64,000 bases of DNA from Hyphomonadaceae bacterium (GTDB lineage Bacteria; Pseudomonadota; Alphaproteobacteria; Caulobacterales; Aquidulcibacteraceae): contig JAEUMQ010000020.1 in the NCBI GenBank assembly GCA_016791425.1, positions 1 to 64,000 of the forward strand, given 5' to 3'. This document shows, in pieces, positions 25,418 to 32,806 of this stretch. Every line of letters begins with the position of its first letter. Within the stretch, counting starts at the first letter, position 1. Below the pieces are notes generated by a model that saw only the letters and a list, made by a program, of their open reading frames with translations, ran no database searches and was not told the DNA's origin. The translations under genes and the position numbers were made by a program.

Positions 25418-25903
25418 TCACGGCATTTGGATATCGACTTTGCGCGCCATCATCGGTTTGTAGACGTGCAGATAGGCGAGCATGAGATAGCCCTGCATCG
25501 CCAGCACGGCGCCGCCGAAATAGATCGCGTCGAGGATTTTCGCGCGCAGCACGCCGAACGAGGCGCGCCCCGCGAACCATTCCGAGACCGTCCGTCCGAT
25601 CATCGCGTCGAGCAGGAAGGTGTTGAGCGCGACCGCGAAGGAGACCACGAGCATCAGCGGCACGAACATGTTGGAAAGCAGCGAGAGCCCCGCGAAGACC
25701 TCGATCACCTTGGCCAATTGGTACATCCAGCCCGTGGCGATCATCTCCCCGGCGACCGGGTGCTTCTGTGGAAACTCGGTCCAGTTCCACGCATTGGGAA
25801 AGGGCATCACCGGAATCCACCAGCCGAGCCCGCTGACCAGATATTGCGCGCCAAGCAGATAACGCACCGCAGTGACCGATGGGCGATACCAGGACGGCTC
25901 CAT
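25418..25903 (-). CDS. DoxX-like membrane protein
   Basis: The 161-residue protein has about four hydrophobic helices and begins YRPSVTAVRYLLGAQYLVSGLGWW, typical of DoxX-like proteins. The segment QLAKVIEVFAGLSLLSNMFVPL matches its paralogue at 4477. It is the first gene of a two-gene unit with a 48-residue membrane peptide. It is divergent from an unknown gene and the Rieske oxygenase at 26467. A role in electron flow or membrane protection during oxygenase activity is speculation only. Confidence 0.75.
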   Translation of the reverse strand: MEPSWYRPSVTAVRYLLGAQYLVSGLGWWIPVMPFPNAWNWTEFPQKHPVAGEMIATGWMYQLAKVIEVFAGLSLLSNMFVPLMLVVSFAVALNTFLLDAMIGRTVSEWFAGRASFGVLRAKILDAIYFGGAVLAMQGYLMLAYLHVYKPMMARKVDIQMP

Positions 25904-25928
25904 GATCTCCTCCCCGAGAGCGACGCCG

Positions 25929-25966
25929 TTGACAGGGCGCGGATTGTTATACTATCCTGAATAAAC
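25929..25966. promoter_or_regulatory. Candidate promoter/operator between DoxX-like and 26054 genes
   Basis: The AT-rich gap holds TTGACA (25929-25934), TTATACTAT (25947-25955) and CTGAATAAA. The spacing between TTGACA and TATACT is too short for a standard promoter on the plus strand. The TATAC and CTGAATA words recall the other left-half sites. Confidence 0.4.
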
Positions 25967-26053
25967 GTTGCCAAGAGCGTCGGATTGGGGCCTGCGTGGC
26001 CCGGCCGCGGGGCGACCCCTCTAGTCCTGCCCCGCGCATGAAGGATGTGACCG

Positions 26054-26437
26054 ATGCGAGCAAAGGCTGGGCAATCCGTTTCCGAGGGCCTCGGCCCCCA
26101 GGAGATTGATCGCCTGCACGTGTTCGCGGAGATCACCGACCAGACGCTGATGGCGCTGGTCGCCCGCATCGAGCGCTCATCGACCGCCGAGCACCTCATC
26201 TATCGCGAATGCGAGCTCGACGAGGCTTGGCGCCTGCTCGACAGCGCCGTCCGCGAGGTCCGTTCGCAAGGCGGCGCCGGCGCGGCTGAAGCGCTCGAGA
26301 CGCTCGATGCGCTCCGGCCGATCGTGATCAAGGCGCACGATCTGGTCGGGATCGATGGCGACGTGAAGAGCGCCGCGTCGGAGCTACGCCAAGGCGTGCT
26401 CCTCGCGCGCAAATGGGTGAATCTGCAGAAGCGATGA
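26054..26437 (+). CDS. Uncharacterised helical protein
   Basis: The 127-residue protein is rich in Ala, Glu, Leu and Arg and appears wholly alpha-helical, with no signal peptide or membrane segment. It has two helical stretches (IDRLHVFAEITDQTLMALVARIE and AAEALETLDALRPIVIKAHDLVG). I recognise no family. AAGGATG precedes the ATG. It sits 29 bases before the Rieske oxygenase gene and is probably cotranscribed, so it may be an accessory or small subunit for that enzyme. Confidence 0.7.
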   Translation: MRAKAGQSVSEGLGPQEIDRLHVFAEITDQTLMALVARIERSSTAEHLIYRECELDEAWRLLDSAVREVRSQGGAGAAEALETLDALRPIVIKAHDLVGIDGDVKSAASELRQGVLLARKWVNLQKR

Positions 26438-26466
26438 CGTCGCAGCCGTAATCGGAAAGGCAAGCC

Positions 26467-27714
26467 ATGCTATCTCGCGAAGACAACGAATTGCTCGTCC
26501 GCGTCGGCCCCGGCACGCCGATGGGCGACATGATCCGCCGCTATTGGGTTCCCGCGCTCCTGAGCTCGGAATTGCCCGAGCGCGACGGGACGCCGGTTCG
26601 CATCCGCCTCTTCGGCGAGGATCTGGTGGCGTTCCGGGATTCGAGCGGCGCGATCGGCCTGCTTGAAGAAAAGTGCCCGCACCGCTGCGCGTCGCTTGCG
26701 CTCGGCGTCAACCACAAGAACGGCCTGCGCTGCCTCTATCACGGTTGGAAATTCGCGGTCGATGGCCGCTGCATCGAGCGCCCGACCGAGCCCGGCGGCG
26801 CCAATTCCGGCCACAACATTCGCGCCGTCGCCTATTCCACGCACGAAGCCGGCGGCGTCGTGTGGGCGTATCTGGGGCCCGCCGAGCTGAAGCCGGAATT
26901 CCCCGACTTGGAATGGCTCGGCATGAAGGAAGGGCACTCCGTTCCCTTCAAGCTCCAGGAAGATTGCAATTACGCCCAATGCGTTGAAGGCACGATCGAC
27001 ACCGCGCACGCCGGCGTCCTGCACCGCGAGCAGCCTTGGGACGCGCCCGCGAAGTACGATCACGAGAAGGATCTCGCGCCGAAGCTCGAAGTGCAGTTCA
27101 CGGCCTACGGCATGCGCTATGCCGGCCTCCGCAAGATCGGCGACGGCCAGCAGCACGTCCGCATCACGCAGGTGCTCCTGCCGTTCGGCACGATGATCCC
27201 GCCGCCGGGCAAGGACGCGCCGCCGATCATCCAAGAGCGCCGCCTGGTCAATTATTTCGTGCCGCGCGACGATGAATCCACCTGGCACATCCAGTGGTTC
27301 TACGACACCACCCGTCCGATCAATGTCGAGCACCGCATGGAGGAAGGCGGCATCTGGCTGCAGGACGACTTCCGCAAGAAGGTGAACATCGACGTCTGGT
27401 ACAACCAGGATCGCGAATGGATGAAGACGGGCATGATGTCCGGCATCAAGGGCATCGTGACGCAGGACCACGCGGTCTGCGAGACCCAAGGCCGCATCCT
27501 CGATCGCACCAAGGAGCACCTGGGCACGTCCGACATGGCCGTGGTCGCCTGGCGCCGCATGATGCTGAAGGCCGCCCGTGCGCTGCAGGAGAAGGGCGAA
27601 GCGCCTCCCGGCACGCAAGGCGGCATTTCCTGGAACGCCATCACCTCCGAAACGGTGAAGCTCCCGGAAGAGAATTCCTGGAAGGCCGACATCCCCGGCG
27701 TGCACGTGGCTTGA
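26467..27714 (+). CDS. Rieske non-haem iron oxygenase, large subunit (phthalate/LigX-type)
   Basis: The 415-residue protein has the Rieske ligands C70-x-H72 and C89-x2-H92 (CPHRC... CLYHGW) in the N-terminal third. A mononuclear-iron segment (NYAQCVEGTIDTAHAGVLH) and a phthalate-dioxygenase-type C-terminal domain follow. Enzymes of this branch hydroxylate rings or remove O-methyl groups from aromatic acids, including the biphenyl O-demethylase LigX. They need a ferredoxin and/or reductase; only the ferredoxin at 11800 is present here. It is followed by the MDR dehydrogenase after 4 bases, which could oxidise its product. Confidence 0.88.
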   Translation: MLSREDNELLVRVGPGTPMGDMIRRYWVPALLSSELPERDGTPVRIRLFGEDLVAFRDSSGAIGLLEEKCPHRCASLALGVNHKNGLRCLYHGWKFAVDGRCIERPTEPGGANSGHNIRAVAYSTHEAGGVVWAYLGPAELKPEFPDLEWLGMKEGHSVPFKLQEDCNYAQCVEGTIDTAHAGVLHREQPWDAPAKYDHEKDLAPKLEVQFTAYGMRYAGLRKIGDGQQHVRITQVLLPFGTMIPPPGKDAPPIIQERRLVNYFVPRDDESTWHIQWFYDTTRPINVEHRMEEGGIWLQDDFRKKVNIDVWYNQDREWMKTGMMSGIKGIVTQDHAVCETQGRILDRTKEHLGTSDMAVVAWRRMMLKAARALQEKGEAPPGTQGGISWNAITSETVKLPEENSWKADIPGVHVA

Positions 27715-27718
27715 ACCA

Positions 27719-28828
27719 ATGACCGCGCGCGCCTCTCATCCCGCGAGCGTGCGCGTCGCGGTCAAGACCGCCGTCGAGCGGACCGAGCTCAAATCCTTCC
27801 CCTGGCCTGGGATCGGGCCGGGGGAGGGCGTGCTTCGCGTTGAAGCGTGCGGCGTCGGCGGCGCCGAGCCGGAGGTCTATCGCGGCGAGAAATGGGTTCC
27901 CATCAGCATGGGGCACCAGGTGGTGGGAACCATCGAGGCCATGGATCCGCTCGCCAGGACCTTATGGAAGGTGGAGATCGGCGAGCGCGTTGCGCTGCAG
28001 GAATATCTTCCCTGCAAGGCGTGCTCCTGGTGTCTGCGCGGCGAGTATCGCTTCTGTCCGGAGGCGGACTTTATGGGCGCAGGCAAGCCGCGCCGCTTCG
28101 GCTTGATGGATTTCACCGAGCCGCCGCATCTCGTCGGGGGCTTCGCCGAATACATGCACCTGCCGTGGAATACGGTCATCCATAAGATCCCGCAGGACCT
28201 GCCCCCCGCGCTCGCGACGCTCGCCATTCCGATCGGCAACGGCGTCCAATGGGCGACGCTCGACGTAAACGCCGGGCCTGGCAAGACGGTGCTGATCATC
28301 GGCCCGGGGCAGCAAGGTCTGGGCGCAGTCATGGCCGCGAAGGAGGCAGGCGCCGACAAGGTCATCCTCGCCGGCCACACGCGCGACCAGGTGCGCCTCG
28401 ACCTTTCCTTGAAGCTCGGCGCCGACCACGCCATCGACACGCTGAAGCAGGATCTCGTCGATGCGGTCCGCACCATCGCCGACGGCGTGGACGTCGTTGT
28501 CGACACCACCGGCGATCCGGGCGCAGAGAACCTGAAGCGCTATCTGGAATTGGCTAATCAGGGCGCCTGGCTCTGGGTCAATTGCATCGACAGCGGCGTG
28601 CCTGTGCGCGACATCAAGAAGAAATACCTCACCGTGCGCTCCGGCCGCGGCCGCACGCATCAGGCGGTGGAGCGCGCGCTGCAGATCATCCGCTCTCGGA
28701 AATATCCGCTGGAGCTGATGTGCACGCACACATTCGGCCTCGAGGACGTGGATCTCGCGATCAGGGCGACGGCGGGCAAGGGCGTCGAAGGCGCCGTTCA
28801 CGTCATCGTCGATCCCTGGAAGCGCTGA
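27719..28828 (+). CDS. MDR-superfamily dehydrogenase with structural zinc, catalytic zinc site altered
   Basis: The 369-residue protein is a paralogue of the one at 8513. Structural-zinc cysteines are kept (C99, C102, C105, C113) and the cofactor site reads LIIGPGQQGLGAVMAAKEAG. The catalytic-zinc cysteine is again glycine (CGVGGAE, G47), and here the GHE motif is GHQ (H66, Q67). Two of the usual catalytic-metal contacts are thus changed, so activity may not depend on zinc. The gene begins 4 bases after the Rieske oxygenase, so it probably acts on its product, for example a dihydrodiol or alcohol. It ends 6 bases from the convergent hydrolase gene. Confidence 0.8.
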   Translation: MTARASHPASVRVAVKTAVERTELKSFPWPGIGPGEGVLRVEACGVGGAEPEVYRGEKWVPISMGHQVVGTIEAMDPLARTLWKVEIGERVALQEYLPCKACSWCLRGEYRFCPEADFMGAGKPRRFGLMDFTEPPHLVGGFAEYMHLPWNTVIHKIPQDLPPALATLAIPIGNGVQWATLDVNAGPGKTVLIIGPGQQGLGAVMAAKEAGADKVILAGHTRDQVRLDLSLKLGADHAIDTLKQDLVDAVRTIADGVDVVVDTTGDPGAENLKRYLELANQGAWLWVNCIDSGVPVRDIKKKYLTVRSGRGRTHQAVERALQIIRSRKYPLELMCTHTFGLEDVDLAIRATAGKGVEGAVHVIVDPWKR

Positions 28829-28834
28829 AGCGTC

Positions 28835-29533
28835 TCAGCCCAGCCAGGCGCGCAGCGCCGCGTTCGTCGCCTCCGGCATTTCGAGCATCGGAAAATGCCC
28901 GCAATCCTTCAGGAGCACGAGATCGGCATGCGGGATCGCCTGCTTGAGTTCCTGATTGCGCGCCGCCGTGCTCAGCGGGTCCTCGGCGCCCGCCAGAATG
29001 AGCGTCGGACACTTGATGCTCGGCAGCACGTCGCGCGCGTCGGGCCGTGTGAGCAGCGCGTGCACTTCGCCTTCGTATTCGGCCGGCGTGAAACGGCACG
29101 CCATGTCGGTGAGCTGCGCCATGAGGCCCGGATCGGCGCGCCGCGTTGGGTGCACGAGCTGCGGCAGCCATTCTCCTGCGAGGGCCTCCATCCCGTCGCG
29201 GTGCGCAAGATCGATCAGCGGTTGGCGCCGCGCCGCCTCGCCGCCCGCCAGCGGATGGGCGCTCGCGCTCATCAGGCAGAGGCGCTCGATGCGCTCCGGC
29301 GCGATCCGCATCATCTCGATCGCCACGCGCCCGCCCATCGAGAACCCGACCAGCGCGAAGGAGGGCGGCGCGTGATCGAGCGCGTCGCGCGCCATCGCCG
29401 GCAACGACTCGAATGTGGAGAAGTGCAGCGCCTGCGGCGCGCAGACCTCCGCGAGGGCCCTTACCTGCCCCGCCCACAGCCTCTCGTCGCAGAGCGAGCC
29501 GGGGAGCAGAAGCAGATTTTTCTTGCCAACCAC
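28835..29533 (-). CDS. Alpha/beta hydrolase
   Basis: The 232-residue protein has the nucleophile elbow GFSMGG (Ser65), a later acidic residue in LAGAEDPLS and the histidine in KDCGHFPMLE: a complete catalytic triad in the usual order. It is short for the fold, like carboxylic-ester or C-C bond hydrolases (MhpC-like). In an extradiol pathway such an enzyme could hydrolyse a ring-cleavage product or a lactone. It is divergent from the amidohydrolase at 29606. Confidence 0.82.
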   Translation of the reverse strand: MVGKKNLLLLPGSLCDERLWAGQVRALAEVCAPQALHFSTFESLPAMARDALDHAPPSFALVGFSMGGRVAIEMMRIAPERIERLCLMSASAHPLAGGEAARRQPLIDLAHRDGMEALAGEWLPQLVHPTRRADPGLMAQLTDMACRFTPAEYEGEVHALLTRPDARDVLPSIKCPTLILAGAEDPLSTAARNQELKQAIPHADLVLLKDCGHFPMLEMPEATNAALRAWLG

Positions 29534-29547
29534 GCGCGTCTCTCCAA

Positions 29548-29574
29548 TTGGATACTCTAAACGCTAACGATCCA
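29548..29574. promoter_or_regulatory. Candidate operator between hydrolase and amidohydrolase genes
   Basis: TTGGATACTCTAAACGCTAACGATCC contains a GATAC word and GCTAACGATC. The latter 10-mer recurs at 36015-36024 in another divergent gap, and resembles GCTAACAATA at 6463 and 11742. Confidence 0.5.
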
Positions 29575-29605
29575 GAAGCGCGCTTGCAACGATTGGGAGG
29601 ATGAC

Positions 29606-30397
29606 TTGATCGTTGACGCCCATTGCCATGCCTCGGACGTGTGGTTCGAGCCGATCGAGCCTCTTGTCTTCCAGATGGACCAGAACGGCGTGGCGCACGC
29701 CGTGCTCACCCAGCTCCTGGGGCAGTTCGACAACGCCTACCAGCAGCGCTGCCTCGCGCGTTATCCCGGCCGCCTCGCGAGCTGCGTTGCGGTCGATCCT
29801 GCCGCGCCCGACGCGCTCGCGCAGGTGCGTGCCCTGGCCGCCGGCGGCGCATCGGGCTTGCGTCTGCGCCCGGATGCACGTTCGCCGGGCGATGATCCGC
29901 TCGCGATCTGGCGAACCGCGCAGGAAGCGGGCATGGCGATCAGCTGTGGCGGCCCCGCGCCGATCATCGCGGGCGACGCCTTCGCCGAGCTTGTCGGCGC
30001 GCTGCCTGGCCTGACCATCGCAGTGGAGCATCTCGGCGGCTGGTCGCGGCCCGATTGCGACAAGTCCGAGGAAGCTAAGGCCCGTATTCTCGCGCTCGCG
30101 AAGTTTCCAAACGTCTGCCTCAAGGTTCCCGCGCTTGGCCAGCTTGCGCAGCGCGGCCCCATGCTGCCCCCGTCAGGGCGCGTACTGCCGCTGGAGGGCG
30201 GCAAGATCGTGCTCGAGATGCTGCGCGCTTTCGGGCCCGAGCGGCTGATGTGGGGCAGCGATTCCCCCGTCGTCGGCTCGCGCGAGGGCTACGCCAATTC
30301 CCTCAACTGGACGCGGGAAATATTCGCGGCCGAAAGCGCCGCCGCGATCGATCTCGTCTTCGGAGGGACCGCGCGCACGGTCTTCCGCCTGGGTTGA
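29606..30397 (+). CDS. Amidohydrolase-2 family protein (small, LigI-like size)
   Basis: The 263-residue protein starts with TTG at 29606, five bases after GGGAGG; no ATG fits the frame. The metal motif is DAHCH (H6, H8). EHLGGW and MWGSDSP supply the later histidine and the aspartate of the TIM-barrel site. This group includes 2-pyrone-4,6-dicarboxylate hydrolase and related lactonases and decarboxylases, so a step after ring cleavage is likely. It is divergent from an alpha/beta hydrolase and about 100 bases before the propeller-protein gene. Confidence 0.8.
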   Translation: MIVDAHCHASDVWFEPIEPLVFQMDQNGVAHAVLTQLLGQFDNAYQQRCLARYPGRLASCVAVDPAAPDALAQVRALAAGGASGLRLRPDARSPGDDPLAIWRTAQEAGMAISCGGPAPIIAGDAFAELVGALPGLTIAVEHLGGWSRPDCDKSEEAKARILALAKFPNVCLKVPALGQLAQRGPMLPPSGRVLPLEGGKIVLEMLRAFGPERLMWGSDSPVVGSREGYANSLNWTREIFAAESAAAIDLVFGGTARTVFRLG

Positions 30398-30445
30398 TGC
30401 GCCGGCGCCGCAGGGCGCGGCTTGCTCGGGTCTGGCAATTTAGGT

Positions 30446-30459
30446 ATACGATTTTGTAT
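30446..30459. promoter_or_regulatory. Operator-like 14-mer before the propeller gene
   Basis: ATACGATTTTGTAT is the exact reverse complement of the site at 24188-24201. It lies 46 bases upstream of the gene at 30505, within TAGGTATACGATTTTGTATT. Confidence 0.65.
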
Positions 30460-30504
30460 TCTAGCTTATCGGCCCTTTGAAGGGGCGGACCAAGGAGGCG
30501 GAGC

Positions 30505-31677
30505 ATGTCGCCCGAGCACAACGCGTCGTTGATCTGTCTTTCCGCGAACGGCAAGACGACCTCCTCGTCCGACCGCGCGCCCAAGAATCTTCTGGTCGCC
30601 ACCACTGAATCGCTTTGGGAATTCGCCCGGCCGAGCGCCGACGCCCCCTGGGCGGTCATCCGCGACGACATCCTGCCCGATCACCATGTGAGCGCGCTCC
30701 TGTTCGAGCCGCGCTCCGGTCTTATCTTCGCGGCATTGCATTTCGAGGGCGGCGTGCTCGCCAGCGCCGACGGCGGCAAGACCTGGGCGCCGCGCAACAA
30801 TGGCCTGCAATCGGGTCACGCCTACACGCTGATGGTGCAGTATGTGGGCGACAAGACCATCCTCTATCTCGGCACCGAGCCGGTGATGCTCTACCGCAGC
30901 GAGGATTTGGGCCAGAGCTGGACCGCGCTGCCGGCCGTGCTGGATGTTGCCGATACCGACAAATGGTTCTTCCCCCGCTCGGTGCCGCACATCAAGCACA
31001 TCGCCTCGCATCCCTCCGAGCCGAACACGCTCTATGTGTGCGTGGAGCAGGGCGACATCCTGAAGAGCGTCGATGCGGGAAAGTCCTGGCGCCAGCTGAC
31101 TCAATGGGAGCGCGCCGACGACAAGTTCCGCCGCGACATGCATCGCGTGGTCTTCCGCGAGAACGATCCCAAAGAGATCTTCATGACCACCGGGATCGGC
31201 CTCTACCATTCCACGGACGCCGGCGAGACCTGGGAGCGCCGCACCGACACCACGTTCCGCTTGGGCTATCCCGATCCGTTCTTTATCCATCCCGACAAGC
31301 CGAACCTCATGTACATGGTCGGCGCCGGCGCGAATCCAAATCCGGAATGGGCCAAGACCGGCACAGCCAACCCGCTCTTCATGCGCAGCACCGATTCAGG
31401 CCGCACCTGGACCGAGGCGATGAACGGGATGCGCATGCCCGTGCGCGGCAACATCGAAGCCGCCGCCATGCATGTCTCGAAGGAGAACGGCATGGAGCTC
31501 TTCACCGGCACCGCCTGCGGCGAGCTTTATGAAAGCCGCGACGGCGCCGACAGCTGGACGCTGATCACCGACGAAGTGCTGCCCGTCTCGAAGGGCCCGC
31601 ACTTCCGTCATTTCCTCACTCCTGAAGACCGCGAAGCCTACGAGAACAAGCTCCGCGCCATGAAAGCGTTCGCGTGA
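30505..31677 (+). CDS. Asp-box (BNR) beta-propeller protein, sialidase/Ycf48-like fold
   Basis: The 390-residue protein has six Asp-box motifs: SADGGKTW (87-94), SEDLGQSW, SVDAGKSW, STDAGETW, STDSGRTW and a degenerate SRDGADSW. They are spaced about 45-55 residues apart, so a six- or seven-bladed propeller is expected. No signal peptide is present. Asp-box proteins include sialidases, the photosystem assembly factor Ycf48 and many unknown proteins in aromatic and terpene clusters. The gene has a strong AAGGAGG ribosome site. It is followed after 4 bases by a MetE-like gene and then an amidohydrolase, a three-gene operon. A lactonase-like or isomerase role is possible; I cannot assign it. Confidence 0.8.
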   Translation: MSPEHNASLICLSANGKTTSSSDRAPKNLLVATTESLWEFARPSADAPWAVIRDDILPDHHVSALLFEPRSGLIFAALHFEGGVLASADGGKTWAPRNNGLQSGHAYTLMVQYVGDKTILYLGTEPVMLYRSEDLGQSWTALPAVLDVADTDKWFFPRSVPHIKHIASHPSEPNTLYVCVEQGDILKSVDAGKSWRQLTQWERADDKFRRDMHRVVFRENDPKEIFMTTGIGLYHSTDAGETWERRTDTTFRLGYPDPFFIHPDKPNLMYMVGAGANPNPEWAKTGTANPLFMRSTDSGRTWTEAMNGMRMPVRGNIEAAAMHVSKENGMELFTGTACGELYESRDGADSWTLITDEVLPVSKGPHFRHFLTPEDREAYENKLRAMKAFA

Positions 31678-31681
31678 TCCC

Positions 31682-32800
31682 ATGACCAAGCAAGGACCCT
31701 TTCGCGCCGACCACGTCGGCAGCCTCCTTCGTCCCGCCGCGCTGCTGGAGAAGCGCGCCGGCCATGCCGCCGGCCGCGTGAGCGACGCCGAGCTCAAGGC
31801 GGCTGAAGACGCCGCGATCACGGCTGTGATCGCCAAGCAGGAGGAGGTCGGTCTCAAGTCGATCACCGACGGCGAGTTCCGCCGCGAGAACTGGACGCTC
31901 GACTTTCTCTCCCAGCTCCAGGGTGTGAAGGTCGAAGAGATGGCCACCGCGCCGCGCGGCCACGGTTCAAGCGCGCCTTTGAGCAACGTGCTCAAGGTCG
32001 CGCGCGCCGTTGGCAAGATCGGGCTTGGCGACCATCCGATGGTCGATCATTTCAAGTTCCTGAAGGCGACCACGCGCCAGACGGCGAAGATCACGATCCC
32101 GTGCCCGACGATGATGGTGTCCGCCGCGCGCGACTGGCGCCAGATCATCCCCGCCTATAGCGATCTCGACGAGTTCTACGCCGACATCGCGGCCGCCTAT
32201 CGCGTGTTCATGGGCAAGCTCTACGACGCCGGCTGCCGCTATCTGCAGCTCGACGACGTGAACCTCTCCTATCTCTGCGACGCCGACATGCGCGAGAAGA
32301 TCAAGGCGCGGGGCGACGATCCCGAGAGCCTGCTCAGCAGCTGGATCAAGACGCTGAACGCGGTGCTGCAGGCGCGCCCCGCCGACATGACCATCACGAC
32401 GCACATCTGCCGCGGCAACTTCAAGTCCGCGTGGTTCGCCTCCGGCGGCTACGAGCCGATCGCCGAGCGCATCTTCAACGAGCTCGACTATGACGGCTAC
32501 TTCCTCGAATACGACAGCGACCGCGCCGGCGGCTTCGAGCCGCTGCGCTTCCTGCCGAAAGGCAAGAAGCGTGTGGTGCTCGGTCTCATCACCTCGAAGA
32601 CCGGCGATCTGGAGCCTGTCGATCTCATCAAGTCGCGGGTGGAGGCGGCCGGCAAGTTCGCGTCCGTCGATCAGTTCTGTGTGAGCCCGCAATGCGGCTT
32701 CGCCAGCCACGAGGACGGCAATCTCCTCTCCGCGGATGATCAATGGCGCAAGCTCGCACGGGTGGTCGAAATCGCCCGCGAGATCTGGCCGGACGCCTGA
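31682..32800 (+). CDS. MetE-like methyltransferase family protein (YxjG type)
   Basis: The 372-residue protein is a stand-alone MetE C-terminal barrel. It begins RADHVGSLLRP, as in YxjG/YxjH proteins, and keeps the zinc ligands: THICRGNFKS (His, Cys), the glutamate in FLEYDSDRAGGFEPL and the cysteine in SPQCGFAS. It is the second such protein here. The two differ enough to have separate substrates. It lies in an operon between the propeller protein and an amidohydrolase. A methyl-transfer role linked to methoxylated aromatics is an inference only. Confidence 0.77.
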   Translation: MTKQGPFRADHVGSLLRPAALLEKRAGHAAGRVSDAELKAAEDAAITAVIAKQEEVGLKSITDGEFRRENWTLDFLSQLQGVKVEEMATAPRGHGSSAPLSNVLKVARAVGKIGLGDHPMVDHFKFLKATTRQTAKITIPCPTMMVSAARDWRQIIPAYSDLDEFYADIAAAYRVFMGKLYDAGCRYLQLDDVNLSYLCDADMREKIKARGDDPESLLSSWIKTLNAVLQARPADMTITTHICRGNFKSAWFASGGYEPIAERIFNELDYDGYFLEYDSDRAGGFEPLRFLPKGKKRVVLGLITSKTGDLEPVDLIKSRVEAAGKFASVDQFCVSPQCGFASHEDGNLLSADDQWRKLARVVEIAREIWPDA

Positions 32801-32806
32801 GGCCGC

